Shown here: positions 36,501 through 46,199 of the stretch, one piece after another
Layout: the number at the start of each line of letters is the position of its first letter
Numbering within the stretch: position 1 is the first letter of the stretch
From: Doris montereyensis
Taxonomy: Eukaryota; Mollusca; Gastropoda; Nudibranchia; Dorididae
Length of the DNA stretch: 64,000 bases
NCBI GenBank assembly: GCA_037039925.1
Contig: JAXRKP010000047.1
Span: 61,001 to 125,000, forward strand
Direction: 5' to 3'
Translations under genes and position numbers: made by a program
The notes under the pieces: generated by a model
Databases searched by the model: none
What the model saw: the letters and a program-made list of their open reading frames with translations, nothing else
Told to the model about the DNA's origin: nothing

Positions 36501-39500
36501 GCAACATGATTTCTAGCAGGAGACGTGTCTATACTCCACGATTTTCCCTCTGCAACCGTTGCCACCTAGAAAAAACATGAAAAAAGATTTTAAAATCTTG
36601 CAATAAATTCACTCTGGAAAGAATGATAATTACAACAAAGAAAAATAATCCTCTATGTGTTTCAAACACCAAAACAAACACTAACAGCTCGTCTTTACAT
36701 ACCCATACATTTGTTTAAAAGAAAACAACAATCTGGTGCTATGATTGGTCTACCTTGTCTCTTAAGAGTGCAGCAGCTCTTGTGTTATACTTTTCCTGGA
36801 GACTCATTCCTTCTTCGTAATCTGACTGAGACTCAAGAAATTCTTTGCACATTCTGTTGCCTCCAGCCTTCATTTTCTCGAGTTCAGTATCTTTCCATTT
36901 ATCCATAGAAACTGAGCGCACAAAACTGAAAATTTAAAAAATGGGGAACAAATCAATTATGTTGCAATGAATTCTATTAAAATTAATATAAAAAAGTACA
37001 TAGTTATAGATATGTCCTCAAAATCCTAGCCCTTTACAAATTCACATTGAATAACTAAAGATATTCACTTAACGCACCCCCTGGAATGTAGAAGAAAAAG
37101 TAATAAATTTCCAGTTATTCAAAATTATTTCTGTCTTTCTCAGCTTATCATTATTCAAAGGTTATGGTTATCAAAATCATCAACTAAGTTCTAGAATGAC
37201 AAATTAATAATTTAATAAGTTTAAATGCTTTATCAAATTTTTTATACAGTAGTTACCTCCTAAATGTCCGCCACCATATTGCCCGGTTCTCCTAAATGCC
37301 CGCAATCTCAGCGAAACTAATTTTTTCTACATAAATTGCCCCTCTAGCCCATTTCCCGAAATAAGTATTTCCCCCAAAATGTATGATCTCAGAGGCAACT
37401 GCAGGTATAATCTTCTCCAAATTATCATAAAGTATGACCATATTTGATTTATTTGTAGTTTCCAGGTGTCCCTATTTCTCGCATTCCATTTTATGTAAAT
37501 CTGAAGACTCTTCTAATACAAACGACCTGGTTATGAATCTTTATCCATGTCTGTTCATTGATCACTCTCGATTTTTTGCCAAGACCAATATTCCCATGAA
37601 TGCCTGTTTTCTCTGCTTCCCAAGCATCGGACATTTAGGTGGTAACTATCATATATATATCGTATTGAAAATTGAGCCTATACAGCACTTGTCATTAAGA
37701 ATCTTAAAGCATTTAACAACAATACAATTTTCATGTTAAAAAACGCCTAGAAGTGACATACACACCAACAGGTGTGCATGTCATAAATGCAGTTGATATA
37801 TTTTTTTGTCCAATTCAACTTCCAAGTACATTTCTTATAACATATTGAAACTCAATATTGCCAGGAAAGAAAGAAACAAAGAAAACTCCATAGGAACTTC
37901 ATAATCGTTGTGATGTATGTACAACCATCGGCTTAATTTTGTTTTTGCTATCAACAAAAATTCTAAATCATGAAATCTCCAAGGTATTCATAAGAAGAGG
38001 AAGATTATAACACCATCAAAGTTCGTACCAGAAGATCTTCTCACCTGATGGCAGTAAAGATAAACAATTTTTATGAATCCTTTCGGCAACTAGGGTGAAG
38101 ATCTAGGTTAGTGTGTGCTGATAAACAAAGAACGTAAACTTATTTTCTACTTCGTCCACTTTCAACATACTTTTCATCTGATAAGCCGGTAAGCAAGTCC
38201 ATAAACAAATGTCTGTATATACATAAAACGCGAAATAGGCATGCATCAATATGTTTTTCTGTCTAGATTCTATATATTTATATTATACTGGTAGTTCAAG
38301 AATACCTGAGATGCACGCCGAGACTGCGATGCTTCCCTGAGCATTCAAGGCAAATCCAAATTCCATACGTAACACTGACCCACTGAGGATTGTGGCCACC
38401 GCATTCAAAACAATTCTGAAATGCAGAGATCATGGGAAAATTTTTAATTAAACGAGTAACATTTTTCAATCTATAATGGCCAAATCTCTGTTAAACTATA
38501 TGAATTATGTAAAATTGTATTTCATGTTCTAAAAAAAATACACATTTGTTTCTCTCTTTTCCTGATCTACAAGATGATTTGGTTTTGTTCAATTGAAAGT
38601 TACCCCGTCAACCATTGTAGGGATCTCAGGGTGAATTAGAGGAAACAGCAAGACAAAAAAGTGAAAGAGTACAACGAAAGAAGAAGAATCCTACCAGCAC
38701 CTCCCGCCAATCGCCCGCGGCTGATTTGGAATTTCTCCTGAGATGAAATTTTGAAAATTTAGCAGAAGCACCAAATAAATGAGAGAGAAACAATCTTTTA
38801 AAAAATTGAGGAGAGGAACAAGACAAAAAGAAAGTTAAAACAGATAGGGATTGGTCATAAAAGAATATAAAATGAATGAGACAGATAATTCTAAGAAGAC
38901 AAACACTGTCTTTTATAGTGTTGATAGTGAGTGAGACAGGCGGGGGGGGGGGGGGGGGGGGGTTGAATAACAGAAAGGAAAGAAAGTAAGTAGATGTTTT
39001 TGAGAGGTTGCTTTCAGTTGCAGTAGCCTTTTGTCCCTTGTACATGTCATCATGTTTGAATAAAATGACAGATTTGTAAAAAAGTTGTATAGATGTGACG
39101 AAAAGAAAATCAGGGGGAAAATATTTAAAAAGAAAGTAAAGAAAGTAAGTAGATGTTTTTGAGAGGTTGCTTTCAGTTGCAGTAGCCTTTCATTGTCCCT
39201 TGTACATGTCGTCATGTCTGGATAAAATGACAAGTTTGTAAAAACGTTATATATGGATAATGGGACGAAAAGAAAATAGAAGTTTACAAAAAGCCTTGGT
39301 GTGTACTGTAAAAGGTAAGCAAAAGACATCAGAGTTATGGGAAGAAAAGAATTACAAATCCGATGTTTCAGTCTGAATATTTTGTCAGTTTCGATGTCTT
39401 AGTCTCATATCGCACAATCTGCTGTCTCAGTCTCACAAGTGTCACTTTGACCGAAAAGTCACATTCATTCACGAAAGACTGCTGCAACTGAAAGCAACCT

Positions 39501-41558
39501 CTCAAAAACACCTAGATCTATCTTCTTTCCTTTTTTCCATCTCTTGTAAAAACCAATCACCAACTCTTTTTCTCTCACCCTTTCAAAATAAACCCTCTTC
39601 GTTATGTCGCTTGGCTGGTCGCAAATTCGAACTCCTTAGATCTAAAGTGTATTGAAACGTCCATACGACTACCTAAGGGACGGAGGTAGAGGTCATGTGA
39701 AAAAAGGAACCTATTTGTTGTCAATAAACCATCCAATGGCATTCAAAGATATCTGAAAAAAGTCCATCTTGTAATAAATAGTATGACCCACTGATATCAA
39801 ACTGCGCATTTTGATTGGTTGATGCAATGGAATGTCCCAAGTTTCCTTTATTTCATCAACATGGCCACTTTACCATCAGTTTAGTGACATAAAATAACCA
39901 AATGGCCACCCACTTGAAGACAAAACATGATCACAACAGATTCCTGTTAGTTATTGTGACTTGTCACTGTATTGAAAACAAAATTTAACGGTTTTACCGA
40001 AATGAGAAAATTCATTACACTTGTTCTGAAATGAAGAGAATTTAATAAAGAGAATTTTTAACAGACACATCAAACAGTTCACTGATTAGCCGGACTGATG
40101 TTATAGCCGAGTTGACCCTCTTTAACACAAGAAAAGCGCCGACCCTTTATTTAGGGGCGTGTTGCAGTTGGCCCAGAAAACGTGCAGGCCCTATATTTAG
40201 GGCCAGACACCTAGGCTTCTTTAATGGAAATTTCACTTTCCTTAAACATGGTTTAAGACGCAGTTTGACATTTAAGTTCATAGTTAAACAACAGCCAATG
40301 TGATTACAATTCCTTTTTAAGCTTATGGCTTTCTCAGTAGCCTCGTTATCATTCGTCATGTTGCAATTGGCCCAGAAAACGTGCAGGCCTATATTTAGGG
40401 CCAGACACCTAGGCTTCTTTAATGGAAATTTCCACTTTCCTTAAACATGGTTTATGACGTAGTTTGACATTTGAGTTCATAGTTAAACAACAACCAATTT
40501 GATTACAATTCCTGTTAAGCTTATGGCTTTCTCAATAGCCTCGTTATCATTCGTCAAAGTGACGCTTTCCAATTCAACACACAGGTGCAAGACAAACGGC
40601 TATCGCTGCTACTGTTTAGTCCTTGTTGCAATAACATCTCAATAAGAATTCCTTATTTTTTCAACTTATAGAAAACACATGTTTTATAGGTTTGTCATCT
40701 GTAACGGTGAACTCAATTGTTCAAACAAAATTTAAATCCTAGCTTCACCCGTTACACACACTCGTTTTCATGCCAATGGCTGGGGCAACCCCTCATGTGA
40801 TGTCGCGTTTGACCCAGAAATGTATGAATCTAAAACAAGTGGCCAGGTGGTTTTAATACTTATAAATGCCAAATAGTTTTAACTATTATAATTAAGTATT
40901 AATGACGTATTCTATCTGTACGGCTTTTATTCAGGAGGAAGACCCCCTTGACCCCCCCCCCCCTCTTTGATTGTAAGTAGGTTCTCATAATCAGCGGGAG
41001 ACCCCCCTGAGATCCCCCCCCCCTTTTTTTCACTGGGTTTTCAGGTAATCAGGGGGGGAAACCCCCTGAACCCCTCTTATTTTCACTTCATTCCCATTTT
41101 TTTTTTATTTGGCGGTATTCCTATCTGGCCAACCATTTCTGAATTAAACGAGATATCAGATCTTAAAGATTGTCACCGAGTTGATGTTACACCACTCTAG
41201 ATCGGTTCAGCCAGTTCAGTGTCAGGGATGGTGATGTAGTGTAGTGTGTGTCTTGACTGTGGGAGTCCTTCCTTGATCTAATACCAAATTACTTTAGATC
41301 TCTAGATCTATGGAACTTTTATTTCAATCCCATCCACCATGGGATACATCTAGAATGTAAATCACAATCTATGAATTTAGAATATGATCTAATCTAGAAC
41401 ATCGTGAGGATTACTTTTATCAAAGTGAATGAAAATAAAATAGCCTTCCATCCTCAATCAGGGAAAGTTGAAAGTGGATGAAATGGAAGTCTACTCACAT
41501 TGTTGCCATCTTTTAATTTCAGATCTTTTAAAACACGTCGTGTCCTTGGACTAGCCAT
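33497..41558 (-). CDS. ARFGAP1: Arf GTPase-activating protein 1, N-terminal seven coding exons
   Basis: Stimulates GTP hydrolysis by Arf1 on Golgi membranes, promoting COPI coat dynamics (known role of the family). Seven exons with consensus splice sites join in phase to about 273 residues. The ArfGAP domain spans roughly residues 7-120. It has a C-x2-C-x16-C-x2-C zinc finger (CFEC...CLEC, exon 2), the adjoining [17 protein letters not shown] with the conserved catalytic Arg, and then [17 protein letters not shown] Ser-rich linker follows (exon 4), then FFNQRQREN...[11 protein letters not shown] (exons 5-6), GFGNTP and the ALPS-like [20 protein letters not shown] (exons 6-7). The start in exon 1 gives [13 protein letters not shown], as in vertebrate ArfGAP1. 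The human protein is about 406 residues, so the C-terminal third is missing; no stop codon was found. ARFGAP2/3 are less likely because of the ALPS-like block and the start sequence. Confidence 0.93.
33980..34088 (-). CDS. ARFGAP1: ARFGAP1 coding exon 6
   Basis: Acceptor TTTTTTCAG|TCATTTG, donor TCTACT|GTAAGT; 109 nt. Encodes [20 protein letters not shown] then [15 protein letters not shown], matching the RYVGFGNTP region of human ArfGAP1. Confidence 0.92.
34920..34988 (-). CDS. ARFGAP1: ARFGAP1 coding exon 5
   Basis: Acceptor CTTTATACAG|TGACT, donor CCAGA|GTAAGT; 69 nt. Encodes [20 protein letters not shown] then RP, matching a motif conserved in invertebrate ArfGAP1. Phases fit exons 4 and 6. 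Confidence 0.88.
36324..36565 (-). CDS. ARFGAP1: ARFGAP1 coding exon 4 (Ser-rich linker)
   Basis: Acceptor TTTTTTCTAG|GTGGC, donor CTCAAG|GTATAT; 242 nt. Starts [17 protein letters not shown], the end of the GAP domain, followed by low-complexity Ser/Asn/Gly/Tyr sequence likely to be disordered. Confidence 0.9.
36754..36925 (-). CDS. ARFGAP1: ARFGAP1 coding exon 3
   Basis: Acceptor TTTCAG|TTTTGTG, donor GACAAG|GTAGAC; 172 nt. Completes the split Ser codon, then encodes [20 protein letters not shown] and [20 protein letters not shown], then [10 protein letters not shown], the C-terminal half of the ArfGAP domain. Confidence 0.93.
37247..37653. mobile_element. MITE in ARFGAP1 intron 2 (mariner-type ends)
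   Basis: About 400 bp with inverted ends: left CAGTAGTTACCTCCTAAATG then TCCG, right CGGACATTTAGGTGGTAACT. TA dinucleotides flank the left end and probably the right end, which lies in AT-rich sequence, so its last bases are uncertain. No transposase frame. Confidence 0.7.
38306..38415 (-). CDS. ARFGAP1: ARFGAP1 coding exon 2 (zinc finger)
   Basis: Acceptor TGCATTTCAG|AATTG, donor CTCAG|GTATTC; 110 nt, 36 codons plus two bases. Encodes all four zinc-binding cysteines (CFEC and CLEC) and HRSLGVHL with the candidate catalytic Arg. Residue Ser replaces the Gly of the vertebrate HRGLGVH, a substitution seen in other ArfGAP families. Confidence 0.93.
38590..38720 (-). repeat. Family B repeat in ARFGAP1 intron 1
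   Basis: AATTGAAAGTTACCCCGTCA, AGGGATCTCAGGGTGAATTA, GAGGAAACAGCAAGACAAAA and CACCTCCCGCCAATCGCCCG in order. Preceded by GGTTTTGTTC, like the simple tail of other copies. Confidence 0.9.
38941..38962. repeat. Poly-G tract
   Basis: About 22 consecutive G; a candidate G-quadruplex on the plus strand and a likely sequencing trouble spot. Confidence 0.9.
38985..39530. repeat. Local direct-plus-inverted duplication in ARFGAP1 intron 1
   Basis: A unit of about 130 bp (TAGATGTTTTTGAGAGGTTG, CTTTCAGTTGCAGTAGCC, CCCTTGTACATGTC) occurs directly at 38985-39110 and 39140-39278. An inverted partial copy (CTGCAACTGAAAGCAACCTC, TCAAAAACACC) is at 39478-39515. Confidence 0.85.
40161..40556. repeat. Tandem duplication, about 198 bp x 2, in ARFGAP1 intron 1
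   Basis: Copy 1 at 40161-40359 and copy 2 at 40360-40556, both running from GTTGCA(G/A)TTGGCCCAG to CTCGTTATCATTCGTCA, with scattered substitutions and small indels (roughly 5 percent divergence by eye). Confidence 0.9.
40557..41498. other. Rest of ARFGAP1 intron 1
   Basis: Contains a C-rich patch near 40940-41065, where GACCCCCTTGACCCC / GACCCCCCTGAGATCCCC / AACCCCCTGAACCCC recur at about 60 bp spacing as a degenerate three-copy repeat. No coding signal. Confidence 0.6.
41499..41558 (-). CDS. ARFGAP1: ARFGAP1 coding exon 1
   Basis: Sixty bases, 20 codons, starting ATGGCTAGTCCAAGGACACG and ending at donor AAT|GTGAGT in phase 0. Upstream 41559 onwards is presumed 5' UTR and promoter; no TATA box was recognised. 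Confidence 0.92.
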
Positions 41559-41934
41559 ATTTTTCTCTCCAAAGTAAATTTGATTAGAGTTTATTTGTAC
41601 TATAAAACTAGTAAACAGACTGTAAAAACACTTGTTAGCTTTCTTTGGTGAGTTGTCAGGAAGCCATTATTCTGAGCGAACCAATGGTGCCGTGCACTTT
41701 CCCATTACGAACTTCCTGCTTCGTATTTGAAGGTATTCGAATTTTGATATTACCAACAAATAAAAGCATAAAAGGCTCCTCTGTCTTTTGCATCAAAATA
41801 AGAATAGAAAATGCCTGTTTTGAAACTTTGAAGAAAATCTCGTCCTTGGGATCGAATAGAGGAAAGAAAACAGACAGAGCTCGCAACATTAAAGAATAAG
41901 CATTATAAATAATTGATCCCCTCACACAACAGCT

Positions 41935-42006
41935 GGCTCGTTGGTCTAGGGGTATGATTTTCGCTTTGGGTGCGAGAGGTCCCGGGTTCAAATCCCGGAC
42001 GAGCCC
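41935..42006 (+). tRNA. tRNA-Pro (anticodon TGG)
   Basis: A 72 nt cloverleaf without intron. Acceptor arms GGCTCGT and ACGAGCC pair fully, with discriminator C. The D-arm/A-box is TGGTCTAGGGGTATGATT, the anticodon stem TCTCGC-like arm is CGCTTTGGGTGCG with TGG in the loop, and the T-arm/B-box is CCCGGGTTCAAATCCCGG. A T-run of eight or more (42010 on) follows as the pol III terminator. From memory it is nearly identical to animal tRNA-Pro genes. It lies 376 bp upstream of the ARFGAP1 ATG on the opposite strand, so their promoters face apart. Confidence 0.97.
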
Positions 42007-42301
42007 AATTTTTTTTTCCATTTAATTGCTTTTATTATTTTTATTCATCCAAGTGTTCAAATCAATTATTTCATCAATGCAAACAATGTTAAATTGCTGA
42101 CGAACACATTGGACCAACATGCATTCATCTCAAAACGCTTTAGTTTAATTTATTGGAACATACATATGATGACTTGCGGATTGTTATAGAAAAAAGTATG
42201 ACTCCGTAAACAATAAGTGAAGGAAATGTCATCAAATAATATTAAAGAACCATGGGAACAAAGATGAAACAAATACGAGGACTAGACTGAAGAGATCTTA
42301 A

Positions 42302-42374
42302 ACCATGGGGATTGAACCTGCGACATCTACGCTCGACATGATGGAAAGTATGCTACCAACTGAGCTAACAACGC
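42302..42374 (-). pseudogene. tRNA-like sequence (degenerate tRNA or SINE head)
   Basis: On the minus strand GTTAGCTCAGTTGGTAGCAT is a good A-box/D-arm and CGCAGGTTCAATCCCC a good B-box, about 35 bp apart. The acceptor and T stems do not pair properly and no T-run terminator follows, so it is not a functional tRNA. Confidence 0.55.
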
Positions 42375-42775
42375 TCATTTTTGTTCTGTATAATATTGCT
42401 TATATTTGTTTCGTCTTTGCTCATTTGAAGCCTTATTATTTAATGTCATTTCCTTCGCTTTCGAACATACCCCTTGCCTCACTGTTTGTCTTTCCAGAAA
42501 CAATATCCTTACGGGCATTTGCGTTATCCTTCTTTGTACTCTGCTTTTAATTCTTGAAATAGTCTATGCCTATTATTTCTCTTTTTTTTATAACTACAAA
42601 TGCATACTTTAATATGAATGAGGAGCGTTACTGGAGTTGACATGGTTCGTGGTGCTCCTTTCCTGCATTTCGGGGCGACAGCTGATGCCGATATGGAGAT
42701 CACTGGTTCTCTAGAAAATCTTAATTTATTTATTAAATTACTGATTAGGAGGATGAATATTATTATGTGTACTGT

Positions 42776-45290
42776 ACGTTAAAGGATTTCATCATGCTGA
42801 ACATTGTGCAATGCTACGCAGCAACCAACGACCATGAGGAAGAAAAGGAAGATAACTTTTACAACTGGCTACAGAATATACAACAACCTAAAGGAGAGAG
42901 ACATCACAATCCTCATATCAATGTCAAAGTGAGATATGGCAACAGAGGAATATGACGACGTGATGGACATTCATGCATGCACTTAGAAATATTAATGAGA
43001 ATGGGAAGAACTCTGCAGACTAAAGACTTAAGTAATTTGAGGTACCGTAGTATGTTTCCACACAAGAGAACACACAAGGCTATATGGGTATCGCTAGACC
43101 CCACAACAGAAAATTAAATAGACCATATCTGCATAAGTAGGAATGCAGACGGTCACTTGGGGTGGGTGAGAAAAAGGGGCGGATGTAGCATCAGACCACC
43201 ATCTCCTGGTCGTCAAATTTTGCCTTAGGTTCACGAGGAACTCCATAGAAACAAAAAACTGGTTGAAAATTTGATTATAAGACTCACAAATCAGGGATTT
43301 ATTTATTTCCTTTGAAAAACAGTGTCTAGCTTTGCAGGACATTCATAGTGAGGAAATGGACACTGAGTGAATAAAATCATGTGAAGCCATCAGGACAACA
43401 TATAAAGAAGTGCTAGGACCAAGGAGAAGCCAGCAGAAGGACTGGATGACTTCAGACACTCTAAGGAAAATAGAAATACGGAGTCAAAAGAAAGAGGCAA
43501 TCAACCAACGCAGAACCTGAGCAGGAAAAGTGGCATCTCAGGCAAACTAGCAGAATACAACGAGGTTCACAAGGAAGTAAGACGAAGCGTGAAACATGAT
43601 AAATGAGAGTTTATCGACAACCTGGCAGAAGAAGCAGAGAAAACAGCATGGTGCCGAAACATTAAAGAACTTCACAGCATCACGAGGAAGCCTACAGTCA
43701 AGTTCTCTAAACGTGAACAACCCATCAAGGACGAGCAGGGAAAGATCATCACAAACAAGGAGGAACAACAACAGATAGGCGAAGTATTTTGAAGATCTAA
43801 TCAACAGGCCAGCACCACAGGACCTACCATTCATTCCCGCAGCAGAAACAGACCTGTGTATAAACTGCGAGAAAAACAAATATGGCAGAAATCTTTCACA
43901 CCATAAATAAAATGAAAACCGACCGTGTGAAGGCCCTGAAAACAGACATCGAAACTTTTGTAGACGTACTGTCTGTTTGAAAAGATCTGGGATAAAGAAG
44001 AAGTTTTTTGGAGGTCTGGAAAGATGGCCATATAATTCAATTACCCAAAGAAATGAGATCTGAGTAGTTGTGACAATTACCGAGGCATTACTCTCCTATC
44101 GTTCCGAGGGAAGGTCTTCAACAAAATACTGCTGGAAAGGATTAAGGATGAGGTGGATGGAAGACTCAGAGAGCAACAAGCAAGTTTTAGACAAGACGGT
44201 TCCTGCACAGACCAGGATTGCCACCCTCCGGATCATCGTCGAACAAATCTTGGAATGGAACACACTCCTTTACGTCAACTTTTTGAGTTTCCAAAAGCCT
44301 TCGACAGCTTACAGAAGAGCCCATGGCAGCTCCTACGACATTATGGTATTCCGACCAAAATTGCCTACTTGATAAAAACGTCATATGAAGGAGTAATGTG
44401 CCAAGTGGTCCAGGGAGGACAAGTGATCCGTCTCTTCCAGGTAAAAACTGGGGTGCGCCAGGATGTCTTCTCTTATCCTTCCTGTTTCTACTGGCCATCG
44501 ACTCATCACGTGGGTGATGAGAAGAACCTAAGAGAAGAAGAATGGCATTCAGTGGACTCTGTGGACCCCGCTTAATAACTTGAGTTTGCAGATGACCTTG
44601 CCCTGTTATGTCATACCTGACAACAGATGCAGGATAAGACCTCAACATTAGCCTCCTGTGCATCTCAGATTGATCTCAACATCCATTCAGAAGACCCGAT
44701 TGATAAAAATGAATGGAGTCAATGAAGAATACATGACTCTAGACGAATCCCCCTTGAAAAGACCAACACATTCACGTACTTGGGCAGTGTCATAGATCGG
44801 CAAGGATGTGGAAACAAAAATCGGAAAGCAAGAGGAGCTTACATGTCGCTCAAAAATATCTGGAAGCCCCGAATAATCTCCACAAACACAAACTCCGCCT
44901 CTTTACTCCTAACATCAAATATGTCCTTTTGTATGGAGTTGAGACCTGGAGAATAACAAAAACCATCATAGGAAACTCCAGACACTTATTAACAGCTGCT
45001 TACGAAAGATCATCGAAGCACACTGGCCCGACACCATTAGCAACAGAGACTTTTGTGAAAGAGCCTCCCAACGTTCGGTCGAAGAGGACATAAAAAGGAA
45101 CAGATGGTGGTGAATAGGTTACACATTGACAAGGCATTTATATATAAAACACCATTAGGCAGGCTTTGACCTGGAATCTAGGGAAAAGAAAGAGAAATGA
45201 CCTGGAGGCAGAGGCAAAGATGATGGGATGCGGCTGGCAAAAGAGCCCAGGACTGTGGAAAATGGTCCACTTCTGGATAGCATGTGCCTC
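42776..45290 (+). pseudogene. RTE-like LINE (endonuclease plus reverse transcriptase), decayed
   Basis: Blocks of a single LINE polyprotein appear in order across shifting frames. Endonuclease domain: LNIVQCYAATNDHEEE, MFPHKRTHKAIWVSLDP and IDHICIS (42793-43135). Linker with KEVLGPRR-like and KLSGK-like traces (43400-43780). RT: RPAPQDLPFIPAAETDL, then NYRGITLLSFRGKVFN (44071-44118), DQDCH/QTRIATLRIIVEQILEW, KAFDSL, LLRHYGIPTKIAYLIKTSYE, KTGVRQ and FADDLALLC (44585-44610). C-terminus: FTYLGSVIDRQG, KSVLLYGVETWR-like, and RQALTW near 45155. The FADD catalytic motif survives, but many frameshifts and stops abolish function. Assignment to RTE-type is from memory of these motifs. Confidence 0.85.
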
Positions 45291-45339
45291 AAAAAGGGAA
45301 AAGTAAGCAAACAGATGCAATTTACATTTGTGCTAGTTT

Positions 45340-45545
45340 TTCTTCTTCTTTGCCTCTCAGCTCCTTGTAGAGCACAGGCCATCAACAAAGAGTCATCCCT
45401 ATTCTGCACCAACGTCTGCAACTCTCCCTAGGTTTTCATCCGTCTTGCCATCTCCGTCTAGATCTCTCTACTACAGGTAATTCTTGGTCGTCCTCGAGAT
45501 CTTTCCCATTGTATATTTCATGTCGAGTTTTGTCTGGCTATGTCG
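45340..45545 (-). pseudogene. Opposite-strand LINE C-terminal fragment (tentative)
   Basis: Reverse-strand frames contain LQTLVQNRDDSLLMACALQ then GAERQRRRK, resembling the LxxLVxDRxxWRxxxxxALQGAERRRRR tail seen in some LINE proteins. Short, frameshifted, and cut by the CT microsatellite that follows. Confidence 0.4.
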
Positions 45546-45620
45546 GATCCTATGTATGTTAATCCAAACGTTAAATTTCTTTATGCTCATCTTTATCCTC
45601 TTCATAATTTCATATGCCCT

Positions 45621-45715
<95 letters not shown>
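45621..45715. repeat. (CT)n microsatellite
   Basis: Pure CT tract of about 95 bp, ending about 35 bp before a family B copy. Confidence 0.97.
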
Positions 45716-45716
<1 letters not shown>

Positions 45717-45747
45717 CCTATTCATCCTGTTCCCGTTCTACGATGGG

Positions 45748-45882
45748 CGGTTCGTGAGTGATGTTGTTAGGTCATACTTTTTTATTTTCACTCTTTCCCA
45801 TCTCTTTCATTTTGCTGTTTTCCTCTTAAATTACCCCGAGATCATTATGGTAGGATGGGTAAATTTCAATGAGACAAAAATC
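45748..45882 (+). repeat. Family B dispersed repeat (sense copy)
   Basis: GTTAGGTCATACTTTTTTAT, TCACTCTTTCCCATCTCTTT, GCTGTTTTCCTCTTAAATTA, CCCCGAGATCATTATGGTAG and GGTAAATTTCAATGAGAC in order. Confidence 0.9.
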
Positions 45883-46199
45883 CTCTTTGTCCTCTTATTT
45901 GCCGTAGCATTTTATGTTACAATCATCATTAATAATACATGTAGGCTTTGGTCAATTTTGAAACGTGGGACACAACATTGATATGGAAGGATTAGATGGA
46001 TGGCAATTAGGTTGTTATCCCACGCTTATAATATATATCGTATTATAGGAAATTATATTTACAGAATATATATAAAGGAATGATAAGCTCGTGATGATGT
46101 GCATACTGAACAGTGAACGCCTTTAAAGCAAAAATAACTTACAGTCAATAACGTCATACAAGAAAAATGGTCCAAAACATGATGTGCCTTGATCTTCGT

